Part shown: one piece after another, positions 9,450 to 18,998 of the stretch | How the letters are laid out: every line of letters begins with the position of its first letter | Position numbering within the stretch: the stretch's first letter is position 1 | Assembly (NCBI RefSeq): GCF_014904695.1 | Contig: NZ_JACXXN010000014.1 | Location: 1-64,000, forward strand | DNA from: Nostoc sp. MG11 | GTDB lineage: Bacteria > Cyanobacteriota > Cyanobacteriia > Cyanobacteriales > Nostocaceae | Length of the DNA stretch: 64,000 nucleotides | Reading direction: 5' to 3' | The notes under the pieces: generated by a model | Databases searched by the model: none | Told to the model about the DNA's origin: nothing | The model's input: the letters and a program-made list of their open reading frames with translations, nothing else | Program-made: the position numbers and the translations under genes

Positions 9450-10448
9450 ATGACCCTACCGCCAAACCCATCATTACCAAAGAGTAGCGCCATGAAGACC
9501 GCTCAGACAGCCACAGACCTCGTGCGGACTTACCTGCGTGAGATTGGCCGTGTGCCACTCTTAACCCACGAGGAGGAGATTTGCTATGGCAAACAGGTGC
9601 AACGTTCAACCAACTTGCACGAATCAAGAGAATCTCTTGCCACTCAGTTAGGTCGTGAGCCGACTATAGAAGAGTGGGCAAGAGCAACAAAGCTAGAACC
9701 AGCAGAGTTGAATGAGGCGATCGCAGACGGTGAAATTGCCAAGCGCAAGATGGTAGAAGCCAATTTGCGGCTCGTGGTGTCCGTTGCCAAAAAGTACATT
9801 AAGCGCAACGTCGATTTACTGGACTTAATCCAGGAAGGCAGCATTGGTATGCAACGAGGTGTAGAAAAGTTTGACCCTACCAAAGGTTACAGATTTTCCA
9901 CCTATGCCTATTGGTGGATACGGCAAGCCATAACACGTGCGATCGCCGAAAAAGCTCGCACCATTAGGTTACCTATCCATATTACTGAGAAATTGAATAA
10001 GATTAAAAAAGCACAGCGGCAATTGTCTCAAAAACTGGGACGCGCTCCCACTGCTGCTGAGTTAGCCCAAGAATTAGAATTGACCCCTAAGCAAGTCCGA
10101 GAGTACCTAGAAAAGGCACGTTTGCCATTATCTCTAGATTTACGGCTAGGAGATAACTACGATACCGAACTCGGAGAAATGTTAGAAGATCCAGGCGCTT
10201 CTCCAGAAGAGTTTGTCATGCAATCTTCCTTATCTTATGACTTAGAGCGCCTAATGGGCGATCTTACCCCACAGCAGAAGGAAGTGATTACATTACGCTT
10301 TGGGTTAATCGATGGACAAGCGCTAACTCTTGCCAAAATCGGTGAAATTCTGAACATCAGCCGAGAAAGAGTACGGCAAATCGAGCGGGAAGCCTTAACA
10401 AAACTTCGTAAGTCTAAAGCCAACATGGATGAATATTTGGCAAGTTAG
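9450..10448 (+). CDS. sigD: Group 2 RNA polymerase sigma factor (SigD-like)
   Basis: The 332-residue protein is a sigma-70 group 2 factor. Region 1.2 ([21 protein letters not shown]) is followed by region 2 with the core-binding and -10 recognising helices ([36 protein letters not shown]), region 3, and region 4.2 with the helix-turn-helix ([19 protein letters not shown]). Lacking the long N-terminus of SigA, it should be a non-essential stress or nutrient sigma. The position after dps and carB matches, from memory, alr3810 (sigD) of Anabaena; the subgroup is therefore synteny-based. ATG 9492 ([10 protein letters not shown]) is an alternative start. Confidence 0.85.
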   Translation: MTLPPNPSLPKSSAMKTAQTATDLVRTYLREIGRVPLLTHEEEICYGKQVQRSTNLHESRESLATQLGREPTIEEWARATKLEPAELNEAIADGEIAKRKMVEANLRLVVSVAKKYIKRNVDLLDLIQEGSIGMQRGVEKFDPTKGYRFSTYAYWWIRQAITRAIAEKARTIRLPIHITEKLNKIKKAQRQLSQKLGRAPTAAELAQELELTPKQVREYLEKARLPLSLDLRLGDNYDTELGEMLEDPGASPEEFVMQSSLSYDLERLMGDLTPQQKEVITLRFGLIDGQALTLAKIGEILNISRERVRQIEREALTKLRKSKANMDEYLAS

Positions 10449-10634
10449 TCATTAGTCATTTGTCCTTTGTTGTTAATTTGTTACATGGGACAAGTGACCA
10501 ATGACCAATGGGTGAGAAAATACGCTGACTTTGGTACGGTTACACCGACTTCCAACATATAACTAGCCTGTTACATTAGTTGACAGGAAGACTAAAAACA
10601 CCGCAGCCAATAGTGGTATTGAAGGAGGAAAAAA
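10449..10634. repeat. Short direct-repeat tract between sigma gene and DUF760 gene
   Basis: Heptamer-like repeats are seen: TAGTCATTAGTCATTTGTCC (10446-10465), followed by GTGACCAATGACCAATG (10495-10511). Short tandemly repeated repetitive sequences like these are common in heterocystous cyanobacteria. Confidence 0.45.
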
Positions 10635-10979
10635 GTGAGTAACCCGTCTAATAAAGTATCAGAGTTTTTTAATAGCGAATCAGAAACTAGCAATTTCTTA
10701 TGGCAATACGTTAAATCCTTAAGTCCAGAGACAGTTACCCAGCTATCTAAACCTACTTCCTCTGAAGTTTTTCAAGTGATGGAACGTAACATTGTAGGAC
10801 TTTTGGGGAACCTGCCTCCAGAAAACTTTGGTGTTACTATTACTACCAATAGGGAAAGTCTTGGTCGGCTTCTTGCCTCCGCTATGATTAGTGGTTATTT
10901 CTTGCGTAACGCTGAACAGAGAATGGATTTTGAAATTGCTTTACAAGGTACTGAAACCAACAACAGCGAAATCGAATAA
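10635..10979 (+). CDS. DUF760-domain protein
   Basis: The 114-residue soluble protein matches the DUF760 family shared by cyanobacteria and plastids (FLWQYVKSLSPETVTQLSKP, then RNIVGLLGNLPPENFGVTI and LGRLLASAMISGYFLRNAEQRM). No function is firmly established. The start is GTG at 10635, supported by GGAGG at 10624-10628, seven bases upstream, and by the absence of a better ATG. A terminator at 11143-11179 closes the unit, so it is probably transcribed alone. Confidence 0.85.
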   Translation: MSNPSNKVSEFFNSESETSNFLWQYVKSLSPETVTQLSKPTSSEVFQVMERNIVGLLGNLPPENFGVTITTNRESLGRLLASAMISGYFLRNAEQRMDFEIALQGTETNNSEIE

Positions 10980-11142
10980 GCATGTCAGCATGTCAAGTTT
11001 AAAAATCATATTTCCCTAATTCAAGCTGCGGTGTCAACGGTAGTGAATGAAGTAATTGGTTCAATGAGAGGCTTATCTCCAAATGATTAATACAGGCGCG
11101 TGGATAAATTAACAGCGGTAGATAATAATTGCAATAAATACA

Positions 11143-11179
11143 AACTCGGCAGCGTGCAAACTAACCTGCCGAGTTTTGT
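11143..11179 (+). terminator. Terminator after the DUF760 gene
   Basis: AACTCGGCAG (11143-11152) pairs with CTGCCGAGTT (11166-11175), followed by TTGTT. It lies about 165 bases after the DUF760 stop, implying a long 3' untranslated region. Confidence 0.8.
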
Positions 11180-11254
11180 TATTATTCAAAACTTAAGAAT
11201 CAGAATTAAAGGCTTCCCCTCTGCTTTCTCATCTTCTCATCTTTGCGATTAACT

Positions 11255-11668
11255 ATGAATGAAACCAGTTCTTTCCCACCCCATAAAATTATTGGTGTTG
11301 CCATAATTTGGAATGATCAAGAGCAAATTTTAATTGATCGCCGTCGTCCAGAAGGAACAATGGGCGGTTTGTGGGAATTTCCTGGTGGTAAAATTGAGCT
11401 TGGTGAAACAATTAAAGAGTGTATTCAACGAGAAATTGCCGAAGAACTGGGAATAGTGATTGAAGTAGGAGAGCATCTGATCACTATTGACCACAACTAC
11501 ACAGACTTACGCGTTACCCTGACAGTACATCACTGCCGTCATCTGACAGGTATTCCTCAACCTCTGGAATGTGACGAAATTCGCTGGGTAAACTTGGAAG
11601 AACTAGATAAATTTACTTTTCCCAAAGCAAATGTGCAAATTATCGCTGCCTTGAAGCAGAGTAAGTAA
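11255..11668 (+). CDS. mutT: MutT-type NUDIX hydrolase
   Basis: This 137-residue protein has a complete NUDIX box GX5EX7REUXEEXGU in GGKIELGETIKECIQREIAEELGI (residues about 45-68). Together with the short single-domain layout and the conserved WEFPGG, this fits the MutT 8-oxo-dGTP pyrophosphatase group, which sanitises the nucleotide pool; exact substrate cannot be read from sequence. The frame is open from TTG 11243, but ATG 11255 is preferred. It stands 123 bases ahead of the CBS gene on the same strand. Confidence 0.85.
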   Translation: MNETSSFPPHKIIGVAIIWNDQEQILIDRRRPEGTMGGLWEFPGGKIELGETIKECIQREIAEELGIVIEVGEHLITIDHNYTDLRVTLTVHHCRHLTGIPQPLECDEIRWVNLEELDKFTFPKANVQIIAALKQSK

Positions 11669-11830
11669 GTAGACAGAAACTACACTTACGGAAAATCATC
11701 TGGCTGATAGAGTATTTTTCAAGTAACGTAGGCGTAATTTACAAGTAACAATCTATTAATTGCATCAGGTAGAGTCCCGTAATTTTCTACAATGATCGCA
11801 GGGACTTTGATAAAAGGTGTCAGCAAACAA

Positions 11831-12295
11831 ATGCCTAAAACCGTTGCCGACGTGATGAGCCGCGATCCGATTGTCGTTCGGGCGGAAACTCCACTGAATG
11901 AAGCTATCCAAATTCTTGCAGAACGTCACATCAGCGGGCTACCTGTTGTGGATGATGTTGGTAAATTAGTGGGCATTATCTCAGAAACCGACTTGATGTG
12001 GCAAGAAACTGGTGTTACTCCACCCGCATACATCATGTTTCTTGATAGCGTTATCTATTTAAAAAATCCTGCTGAATATGAGCGTGACTTGCACAAAGCA
12101 CTAGGGCAAACCGTTGGGGAAGTGATGAGTCAAAACCCTGTTACCATTTCTCCTGACAAAACTTTAAAGGAAGCAGCTCAACTCATGCACGATCGCAGCG
12201 TTCACCGCTTACCAGTGCTTGACAGCGCGGGTCAAGTAATTGGTGTTCTTACCCGTGGTGATATTATTCGGGCAATGGCAGCCAGTCAAGATTAG
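11831..12295 (+). CDS. Tandem CBS-domain protein
   Basis: The protein consists almost only of two CBS modules (residues about 4-60 and 95-150 from M at 11831), each with the typical VADVMSRDPIVV / VGEVMSQNPVTIS opening and HISGLPVVD / SVHRLPVLD core. Such Bateman modules bind adenosine nucleotides and act as energy sensors, usually regulating a partner not identified here. An upstream ATG at 11792 adds 13 residues (MIAGTLIKGVSKQ) that are not conserved family sequence as I know it. Next gene in line is nblB. Confidence 0.85.
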   Translation: MPKTVADVMSRDPIVVRAETPLNEAIQILAERHISGLPVVDDVGKLVGIISETDLMWQETGVTPPAYIMFLDSVIYLKNPAEYERDLHKALGQTVGEVMSQNPVTISPDKTLKEAAQLMHDRSVHRLPVLDSAGQVIGVLTRGDIIRAMAASQD

Positions 12296-12394
12296 TTATT
12301 TGTCTATCAAGAGTCATTTGTTAAGAGTCTAGAGTGTTTTACCCTTGACTCTTGATTGTTCGTTTTAACACCTTTGAAAATCAAGGATAACTAA

Positions 12395-13060
12395 ATGAGT
12401 ATTACACCTGAGTCTGTTAAGCAATTGCTCAGTTCTGTGGATTTGGGCGATCGCTTGCGTGCAGTTAATCAAATCCGCCAACTGGAACCAGCAATTGGTT
12501 TTGAATTGGTTCAAGGTGCGATTGGCGATAGCAATGCTCGTGTCCGCTACTCGGCGGTGAGTCAGATGGATACACTTGGGTCACAGAATTTACAGTTATC
12601 TTTGGATATATTGCGCGATCGCTTGCTCAATGACCCGGAACCTGATGTACAAGCAGCAGCAGCAGACTGTTTGGGCGCTCTTAAACTGCATGAAGCTTTT
12701 GAAGACATGCAGCAGCTCTACCACACAACCGGTGAGTGGCTAATACAATTTAGCATCATTGCTACGTTAGGAGAGTTAGGCGATCCACGAGCCTTTGAAC
12801 TACTCAAACAGGCGCTCTCGTCAGACAATGAATTGGTACAAACTGCTGCTATTAGTTCTTTAGGTGAGTTAGGAGATGTACAAGCAGTTCCCCTATTGGC
12901 TCCCTACGCTACTAATCCAGATTGGCAAATCCGTTACAGAGTTGTACAAGCTTTGACTCATTTAAATAATGCAGAAGCCAAATCTATATTAAAAACTCTG
13001 ACTGATGATCAAGTAGAAGCGATCGCAACTGAAGCTAAAAAGTCTTTGCAATCAGCTTAA
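12395..13060 (+). CDS. nblB: Phycobilisome degradation protein NblB (HEAT-like repeats)
   Basis: The 221-residue protein is built from about six HEAT/PBS-lyase-like helical repeats (DSNARVRYSAVSQM, DPEPDVQAAAADCLGAL, DNELVQTAAISSLGELGD, NPDWQIRYRVVQALTHL). Length, repeat layout and the N-terminus MSITPESVKQLLSSVDLGDR fit NblB, required for phycobilisome breakdown during nutrient starvation and related to bilin lyase subunits. The context (group 2 sigma, MutT, CBS, nblB) matches my memory of Anabaena alr3814. Bilin binding has been proposed for the family but cannot be confirmed here. Confidence 0.85.
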   Translation: MSITPESVKQLLSSVDLGDRLRAVNQIRQLEPAIGFELVQGAIGDSNARVRYSAVSQMDTLGSQNLQLSLDILRDRLLNDPEPDVQAAAADCLGALKLHEAFEDMQQLYHTTGEWLIQFSIIATLGELGDPRAFELLKQALSSDNELVQTAAISSLGELGDVQAVPLLAPYATNPDWQIRYRVVQALTHLNNAEAKSILKTLTDDQVEAIATEAKKSLQSA

Positions 13061-13301
13061 GTCTGTTTTTTCAAGACTAAGCTGATAAGCACTCAGTTTT
13101 GTCCGCTCTTTTGACAAATCGGTATTAGATTCAGGCTAAAGATGATATTTTTCTGTCCTCCTAGTGATTAAACGGAAATAAGGAGATAAGTTAGTCTCAG
13201 ACCAATACTTTCCCTTATGAGCACTTCTTATGTCTTTTGTGGTCTGGCAAAAGAGTAAGAGGTAATATTTCAGCCTTTCCCCTTAACCAAAAGGTATTGA
13301 A
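13061..13301. other. Intergenic region downstream of nblB
   Basis: No gene is seen. It probably forms the 3' untranslated region of nblB, as the first good terminator is at 13302-13329. A separate small RNA ending at that terminator cannot be excluded. Confidence 0.35.
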
Positions 13302-13329
13302 TCCTCTCCAATCGTGGAGGGGTTTTTTA
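13302..13329 (+). terminator. Intrinsic terminator downstream of nblB
   Basis: CCTCTCCA and TGGAGGGG flank the tetraloop ATCG and are followed directly by TTTTTT (13323-13328). It is a good rho-independent terminator in plus orientation, 240 bases after the nblB stop. Confidence 0.8.
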
Positions 13330-13670
13330 TTAGACTTCTTCAATCGTCGGGTACTTTTACAGGAAGTTTATTGTTTTGTTCAATTCTTTCTTAAAAAATT
13401 TTAATTACTGAGTAAAGATAGAGTAAGATTCCAGATTTGCGTATCTTTTGTTACTCTAGCTCAAGAATTGTGTGTAACATAAAAATATCCTAATTCAGTA
13501 ATTCTTCGCTCAGTATTCATATAGAACAATTCGGTAATAAAGATTGCGTGAATATCATACTCAAGTATATGCACTTAGGTAAATGCCCGATTAGTATACA
13601 AATTATAGATAGGAAATAAGCACAAAACTTTTTTACCTAGAACATTACTAATCAGAGAAAAGAGAGTCTA
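13330..13670. other. Upstream region of the PEP-CTERM gene
   Basis: About 340 AT-rich bases with no gene. The short palindrome ATACTCAAGTAT lies at 13557-13568. No regulator site can be named. The promoter of the 13671 gene should be here. Confidence 0.35.
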
Positions 13671-14432
13671 ATGAAAAAATTTACTATTTTAGCAACAACA
13701 CTTGCAGCATCAACTCTTAGCTTAAGTCTGTTTGGTGGTATATCTGAAGCTCAAGCCACTTCTTTAGTTCCAACAACAGAAGGGGAAATTCACTTAACAA
13801 ACGTTGATTGTCTGGTTGGCGTAAACTGTATTGAAACCAATCTCTTGGGTTATTCAGTTACCAGTTTGCCATATGACACTGATGGTATAAACCCACAGTA
13901 TGGTCTGAGCCGTTTGTTTGTTGACCAAAGAACTACTGCAAACAACTATGGATTTGGAATTACTTTCTTATCACAGGATGAAGGCACAAACCCTTCTTTA
14001 GAGGAATATTTCTTTCGTCCAATAGTTTATCTGGCTGACACATCAAATGCTCAACCGGAAGGTGTTCCCGCTGAAAATGGTCGATTGGAAGTTGGTCAAT
14101 ACAAGTTCGATTTCGCTAACATCATCGGAGAATTGGAACTAACATTCTTTGATACCGAACAAAACGGTACTACGATTCTGAAAAAGAATGGCGTAGATTT
14201 CCTAGTGCCAATTGCAGCGGGATCTAACGGTAATATTAGGAAAATAACCTTAACAGATGTGCAATCGTTTGAAGTACAACTAGGTAGTATTGGTGGTGCA
14301 TTCAATCATGGCGATGGTGTTAGCTTACAAGCCCGTGTACCTGAACCAGGAGTAACTGTAAGCCTGGGTGCTTTAGCACTAACAGCTTTATTCGGCTTGC
14401 AAAAACGTAAAAAATCCTCACAAGCAGTTTAA
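13671..14432 (+). CDS. PEP-CTERM sorting-signal protein
   Basis: The 253-residue exported protein has a signal peptide (about residues 1-29, ending SEAQA) and a C-terminal PEP-CTERM signal: VPEPG, a hydrophobic helix VTVSLGALALTALFGL and a basic tail QKRKK. Such tails are recognised by exosortase-type sorting enzymes linked to envelope or exopolysaccharide. The middle (about residues 30-220) is beta-rich and not recognised. No exosortase or polysaccharide genes are adjacent. A bidirectional terminator follows. Confidence 0.8.
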   Translation: MKKFTILATTLAASTLSLSLFGGISEAQATSLVPTTEGEIHLTNVDCLVGVNCIETNLLGYSVTSLPYDTDGINPQYGLSRLFVDQRTTANNYGFGITFLSQDEGTNPSLEEYFFRPIVYLADTSNAQPEGVPAENGRLEVGQYKFDFANIIGELELTFFDTEQNGTTILKKNGVDFLVPIAAGSNGNIRKITLTDVQSFEVQLGSIGGAFNHGDGVSLQARVPEPGVTVSLGALALTALFGLQKRKKSSQAV

Positions 14433-14531
14433 TCTTGACAAAATAATTAATTTTGGATTCAACTGCTCGTATAAAAACTTATCCAGGTTAGTGCATCTAT
14501 ATTTCAGGAAAATCCTTGTATTTCACTTTTC

Positions 14532-14591
14532 AATTGAGTAGATAATAAGAACTAACTACCGCAATTAGTTATTCTATCTACTCAATTTTTT
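14532..14591. terminator. Bidirectional terminator between PEP-CTERM gene and DUF456 gene
   Basis: A long hairpin pairs ATTGAGTAGATAATAAGAAC (14533-14552) with the complementary tract ending CTATCTACTCAATTTTTT. Runs of A and T flank it on both sides, so it could stop both convergent genes. Confidence 0.75.
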
Positions 14592-14634
14592 TATATGGAA
14601 AATCAAGGTTACGTGGAAAATTCCTTATCAAATT

Positions 14635-15153
14635 TTAAGCACCAAATACTTGTGGCCAAGTTGTTACCAAAAAAACTACAACTGCTGCGATCGCTAACAA
14701 CCCCTGAATCAAATTCCCAATTAATGATCCTACCACAATTCCTATACCTGCCTTAATTGCCAACCCGAATTCACGCCGATAAAAGTACTCACCAATAATT
14801 GCTCCTAAAAGCGGCCCTAGTAAAATACCTAATAATGGGCCCCCAAAAGGCAACGCTGGCAATAATCCCAAAAATCCCACCACTAAACCAATAATTGCGC
14901 CAATTTGCCCCCACTTACTAGCCCCTGCTTGTCTTGCTCCTATGTAGCTAGCTAAAAAGTCTACTCCTACACTGAGGAGTAAAACGATAATTGTTACTAT
15001 TAGTGGTATTTTGATAGCCGCGAATGAACTACTAGCGATTCCCCAAATGATAATTGCTATTAAAATTAAACTACTGCCGGGAATAGCAGGAACCACAGCA
15101 CCGATTATACCCACTACCATTACGGCAACTAATAACCAATAAATAATTTGCAT
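14635..15153 (-). CDS. DUF456 membrane protein
   Basis: The 172-residue polytopic membrane protein has about four to five helices and the glycine-rich core GAVVPAIPGSSLILIAIIIW and LPFGGPLLGILLGPLLGA that marks the DUF456 family. Function is unknown. The internal repeat of glycine-zipper-like segments suggests tightly packed helices. ATG 15153 gives the family-typical start MQIIYWLLV. It is transcribed alone, convergent with the PEP-CTERM gene. Confidence 0.85.
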   Translation of the reverse strand: MQIIYWLLVAVMVVGIIGAVVPAIPGSSLILIAIIIWGIASSSFAAIKIPLIVTIIVLLLSVGVDFLASYIGARQAGASKWGQIGAIIGLVVGFLGLLPALPFGGPLLGILLGPLLGAIIGEYFYRREFGLAIKAGIGIVVGSLIGNLIQGLLAIAAVVVFLVTTWPQVFGA

Positions 15154-15511
15154 AAAATTTTAAATTTCTAAGTCATCTAGCAAATTGCAACTAAGAGTTA
15201 CTTATAAATTAAATCTCAAAGAGGTAAAACAACTCAAGTCTGTGATTATACATCGTGGGTGCATTAAGATTGTTAGCAGACTCATTCCTTTAGGGATTAC
15301 TCTAAAAAAGCCTAAAATTCCATCACAAAACTGGTTTCTCTAAAATAAATTTTGCACATATATTGGTTCACCCCTTGACTTCGTATTAAAGGGAGCTTTG
15401 TATAGTCTCTATCTCAATCGGCTAAAATCCATCTGCGATCTCTCTCGACTAGTCTTGGTAATTGTTGGTTGTGGCGATTAATTCAGTTATTTGGGAGATG
15501 GAATTTACACT
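15154..15511. other. Intergenic region, 358 bp
   Basis: AT-rich with no recognised gene, RNA or strong hairpin. It lies upstream of the DUF456 gene and downstream of the CCB2-like gene, both on the minus strand. Confidence 0.35.
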
Positions 15512-16156
15512 TCATAAATTAGAGCTAAGAGTAACAGCTAATTTATCAGCAATTCCTCTAATCCAGTTTTCATCTTGTTTAGTGTAACTGCGAGGAGCAT
15601 TAGCTGCCAAGATTAGGACACCTTGATCGCCAATTGGTTGACAAATTACACCTTGAGTGTTTTCTGGCAAATAATCAAATTCAATTTTACCTGGATATAC
15701 GTACAACGCAACTAAATAAATCGGTTTTTGTGTTTCTAATACCCGTTTTAAGATTGCTCCTGGCGTTACTTCAGATTTAGTACCCAGAATACCGCGACGC
15801 AACAAAACTTGACCTTGATAAAAGACTACCAGCGATCGCGTAACTGTATTAGTCAATAACAAATGAGACGCCCAGGCTAGTTCTGTTTTCACGGCTTCTG
15901 GTAAATCTGCGGCTAGCACAAAACCTTCTTCCCCAATTAGTTCTACAGCATCAGGCGATCGCGGCTGTACTTGTTGCCAAATTAAACCCGTCAAAACTAA
16001 CACCGCACTCAAAATAACACCAACTACATCTCCCCGCGCTTGGGATTCGGTGAGTTCGGGTGTCAACAAACGGTTAATCAGCAAAAGTACAGCACCTAAC
16101 CCACCAACGACAATGGGCAGACGCCGCAAAACTCTATTAGGATCAGGTTTAGCCAT
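15512..16156 (-). CDS. Complex C cofactor assembly protein, CCB2/CCB4 type
   Basis: This 214-residue membrane protein matches the CCB2/CCB4 family, which in chloroplasts takes part in covalent attachment of haem ci to cytochrome b6. Two N-terminal helices (LPIVVGGLGAVLLLINRLL and GVILSAVLVLTGLIW) are followed by a soluble domain with FVLAADLPEAVKTELAWAS and IGDQGVLILAANAPRSYTKQDE. ATG 16156 is preferred over an upstream TTG at 16165. The gene follows rpaB on the same strand with about 110 bases between, filled by short repeats, so co-transcription is possible. Confidence 0.8.
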   Translation of the reverse strand: MAKPDPNRVLRRLPIVVGGLGAVLLLINRLLTPELTESQARGDVVGVILSAVLVLTGLIWQQVQPRSPDAVELIGEEGFVLAADLPEAVKTELAWASHLLLTNTVTRSLVVFYQGQVLLRRGILGTKSEVTPGAILKRVLETQKPIYLVALYVYPGKIEFDYLPENTQGVICQPIGDQGVLILAANAPRSYTKQDENWIRGIADKLAVTLSSNL

Positions 16157-16268
16157 TGTGTTCAAGGGTTAAGGGTCATGAGTCAAGGGTCAAAAGTCAA
16201 GGGTCAAGATTTATTTTCTTTATCTCCCTCATCTTCTCCTGCTCCCATCTCCCCATCTCCCCATCTTC
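16157..16268. repeat. Short tandem repeats between rpaB and the CCB2-like gene
   Basis: Plus-strand heptamers of type AAGGGTCA/GAGTCAAGGGTCAAAAGTCA lie at 16164-16207, and CCCATCTCCCCATCTCCCCA follows at 16244-16263. They are short tandemly repeated sequences of the kind scattered in Nostocales. Confidence 0.55.
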
Positions 16269-16997
16269 TCATTCCTCCCCTGGCTCAATAATCCGCTGGA
16301 AAAGATAACCAGTACCTCGTGCAGTGAGAATTAATTCTGGGTTGCTGGGGTCATCTTCTAACTTTGCCCGCAAACGGGAAATATGCACATCTACTACACG
16401 GGTATCTACATGGCGTTCTGGTGTGTAACCCCACACTTCCTGCAAAATTTCTGAACGGGAAAAAGCTTCTCCAGAGCGGCTTACTAACAACTCTAGTAAG
16501 CTAAACTCCATACCTGTCAACCGAATGCGCTCATCACCTTTATAGACTTGTCGCTTATTCGTATCTATTTTGATATTGCCAACATGGATTACGCCTGAAC
16601 TAGGAATACCAGAAGCACTGTTTTTGTCCACCCGCCTTAGTACAGAGCGAATTCGGGCTTCTAGCTCCTTGGGAGAAAATGGTTTAACTACGTAGTCGTC
16701 AGCACCCAGTTCTAGCCCCGTGATGCGATCAGCTACATCCCCCAAGGCTGTTAGCATAATAATAGGGACATCAGATTCCTTTCGTAATTCTTGACACACA
16801 CCGTAGCCATCTAGCTTTGGCATCATCACATCCAAAACTACTAGGTCAGGATCGGCTTTACGAAAAGTTTCCAAAGCCTCTTCTCCGTCGCCAGCCGTCA
16901 CTACATCGTAGCCAATCATGGAAAGGCGCGTTTCCAAAATCCGGCGAATGCTGGCTTCGTCGTCTACCACCAGGATTTTTTCTTTATGACTTTCCAA
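16269..16997 (-). CDS. rpaB: Response regulator RpaB (OmpR family)
   Basis: A receiver domain (KILVVDDEASIRRILE; phosphorylated Asp in LVVLDVMMPKLDGYG; switch Lys in YVVKPFSPKE) is followed by an OmpR-type winged helix (residues about 140-235, with RLTGMEFSLLELLVS and VVDVHISRLRAKLEDD). RpaB is the essential light-responsive regulator that binds HLR1 sites and controls photosystem I and high-light genes. No ATG fits. TTG 16997 gives ESHKEKILVVDDE, matching family length; TTG 17006 adds three residues and has AAGGAG very close. The gene is divergent from radA, matching Anabaena all3822/alr3823 from memory. Confidence 0.93.
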   Translation of the reverse strand: MESHKEKILVVDDEASIRRILETRLSMIGYDVVTAGDGEEALETFRKADPDLVVLDVMMPKLDGYGVCQELRKESDVPIIMLTALGDVADRITGLELGADDYVVKPFSPKELEARIRSVLRRVDKNSASGIPSSGVIHVGNIKIDTNKRQVYKGDERIRLTGMEFSLLELLVSRSGEAFSRSEILQEVWGYTPERHVDTRVVDVHISRLRAKLEDDPSNPELILTARGTGYLFQRIIEPGEE

Positions 16998-17167
16998 GTT
17001 TATCAACGCTCCTTCACTAAAATTTTACATGATTAATTTTTAATACCATAATATTAAGATATCATTCCATCAATTGATTTGGAAAAAGCTCTAACTACTA
17101 CTATTATTAGGTTCTAGTTTTCTCTAAGAATTAAATAATAATTAAGATTATTGAATAAGATTTAAGA

Positions 17168-18691
17168 ATGCCAAAGCCAAAAACCTTTTACGTTTGTAAC
17201 GATTGTGGGGCAGAATCGCCTCAGTGGTTTGGCAAGTGTCCAGCTTGCGGGACTTACAATTCTTTAGAAGAACAGATTGCTATCCAGTCTTCAGTAGATA
17301 TACCCAGTCGAGGAGGAGTGAGTAGTTGGCACGCCACGCAGAATAATGGTAAATCTGCTGCCAAACCACCTAAAGCGCGAGCTTCTTTGACATTTGAGCA
17401 AATTAGTGATCGCCAAGTAACACGCTGGGAATCCGGTTATGGAGAACTGGATCGGGTGCTTGGTGGTGGAGTTGTTCCCGGTTCTATGGTGCTAATTGGT
17501 GGTGATCCGGGAATTGGTAAATCTACCTTACTACTGCAAGTATCAAATCAACTAGCACAAAAATACCGTATCCTCTACATTTCTGGAGAAGAATCAGGAC
17601 AACAGATCAAATTAAGAGCTTCCCGCTTAGGGGTATCAAAACCGCTAGATGTGAATAGTAATGGAAATAGCAAAGTATTAGAAGATACTGTTCAAGTAGA
17701 AACATCTGAAAGTATAGGTGCAGATTTATATGTATTGCCAGAAACAGATTTAGAAGAAATTTTGCGGGAGATAGATTCTCTAAGACCTAATGTAGCGGTA
17801 ATTGATAGTATTCAAACGATTTTCTTTCCGGCTTTGACTTCTGCGCCTGGTTCAGTGGCCCAGGTAAGAGAATGTACTGCGGCGTTGATGAAAGTGGCGA
17901 AGCACGAAGACATCACAATGTTGATTGTAGGACACGTCACCAAAGAAGGAGCGATCGCCGGGCCAAAAGTCTTAGAACACTTAGTTGATACAGTGTTGTA
18001 TTTTGAAGGCGATCGCTTTGCCTCCCATCGGTTATTGCGGACAGTGAAAAATCGCTTTGGAGCAACTCACGAAATCGGCATCTTTGAAATGGTGGCACAT
18101 GGACTGCGGGAAGTTGCCAACCCTTCAGAGTTGTTTTTAGGCAACCGCGACGATCCTGCGCCTGGTACTGCGATTGTTGTTGCTTGCGAAGGAACTCGCC
18201 CCATTGTTGTCGAGTTGCAGGCTCTTGTAAGCCCTACTAGTTACCCTTCCCCCCGTCGTGCTGGTACTGGCGTAGACTACAACCGCCTAGTGCAAATTCT
18301 TGCAGTGTTAGAAAAACGGGTGGGGATTCCCATGTCGAAATTAGATTCCTACGTCGCTTCTGCGGGTGGATTGAGTGTAGTAGAACCAGCGGTAGATTTA
18401 GGAGTAGCAATCGCCATCGTTGCTAGTTTCCGCGATCGCATTGTTGATCCAGGTACAGTGTTGATTGGTGAAGTCGGTTTAGGCGGACAAGTGCGCTCAG
18501 TGTCACAAATGGAACTGCGATTGAAAGAAGCAGCTAAATTAGGGTTTAAACGAGCGATCGTGCCAAAAGGGACAAAATTTCCTGACCTTAATATCGAGAT
18601 TTTACCAGTATCCAAGGTAATAGATGCAATTATCGCCGCCATCCCTCATCAAGAATTGACAGACGACGATTTAGAACCTGATGAAGAGTGA
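17168..18691 (+). CDS. radA: DNA repair protein RadA
   Basis: The 507-residue protein has all RadA/Sms marks: an N-terminal zinc finger (VCNDCGAESPQWFGKCPACG), a RecA-like ATPase with Walker A GGDPGIGKSTLLLQ and the RadA motif KNRFG, and a C-terminal Lon-protease-like domain (GGLSVVEPAVDLGVAIAI). RadA drives branch migration in recombination. A stretch inside the ATPase (about residues 160-185, VNSNGNSKVLEDTVQVETS) looks like a lineage-specific insertion. The gene is divergent from rpaB, with 162 bases between. Confidence 0.95.
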   Translation: MPKPKTFYVCNDCGAESPQWFGKCPACGTYNSLEEQIAIQSSVDIPSRGGVSSWHATQNNGKSAAKPPKARASLTFEQISDRQVTRWESGYGELDRVLGGGVVPGSMVLIGGDPGIGKSTLLLQVSNQLAQKYRILYISGEESGQQIKLRASRLGVSKPLDVNSNGNSKVLEDTVQVETSESIGADLYVLPETDLEEILREIDSLRPNVAVIDSIQTIFFPALTSAPGSVAQVRECTAALMKVAKHEDITMLIVGHVTKEGAIAGPKVLEHLVDTVLYFEGDRFASHRLLRTVKNRFGATHEIGIFEMVAHGLREVANPSELFLGNRDDPAPGTAIVVACEGTRPIVVELQALVSPTSYPSPRRAGTGVDYNRLVQILAVLEKRVGIPMSKLDSYVASAGGLSVVEPAVDLGVAIAIVASFRDRIVDPGTVLIGEVGLGGQVRSVSQMELRLKEAAKLGFKRAIVPKGTKFPDLNIEILPVSKVIDAIIAAIPHQELTDDDLEPDEE

Positions 18692-18731
18692 CCATAGCTT
18701 CCTTGTCGTCAGATATCGCCCTCGTCAAGCC

Positions 18732-18998
18732 ATGAATGAGAATTTATCGAAAATCCTCACAGAGTTACGCTGCTACCTGGAGACACTATATGGTGAAAAG
18801 TTAGCGCAAATCATCTTCTATGGTTATCAAGCAAGGGGAGATGCGCGTCCAGACTCAGACATTGATGTATTAATTGTGTTAGAGAAACCTGTAGATGCTG
18901 TAACTGAAATTGAGTGTAGCAGTCAATTCGCATCCAGCAGAAAAACAGTGGCTTTTTCCGTAATCTTCGTCGGGATGGAATTGCTGTATGACACCTGA
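18732..18998 (+). pseudogene. MNT-type nucleotidyltransferase, degraded (HEPN/MNT antitoxin remnant)
   Basis: An 89-codon frame from ATG 18732 holds the start of a minimal nucleotidyltransferase: ARGDARPDSDIDVLIVLEKP. The active-site Gly-Ser is Gly-Tyr here (FYGYQARG). After VTEI the sequence changes frame. VAVNSHPAE and FRNLRRDGIAV, family-like segments, are readable only in other frames, and about 30 residues between VTEI and VAVNSHP are missing. In intact pairs the enzyme AMPylates the HEPN toxin. It begins 41 bases after radA. Confidence 0.75.
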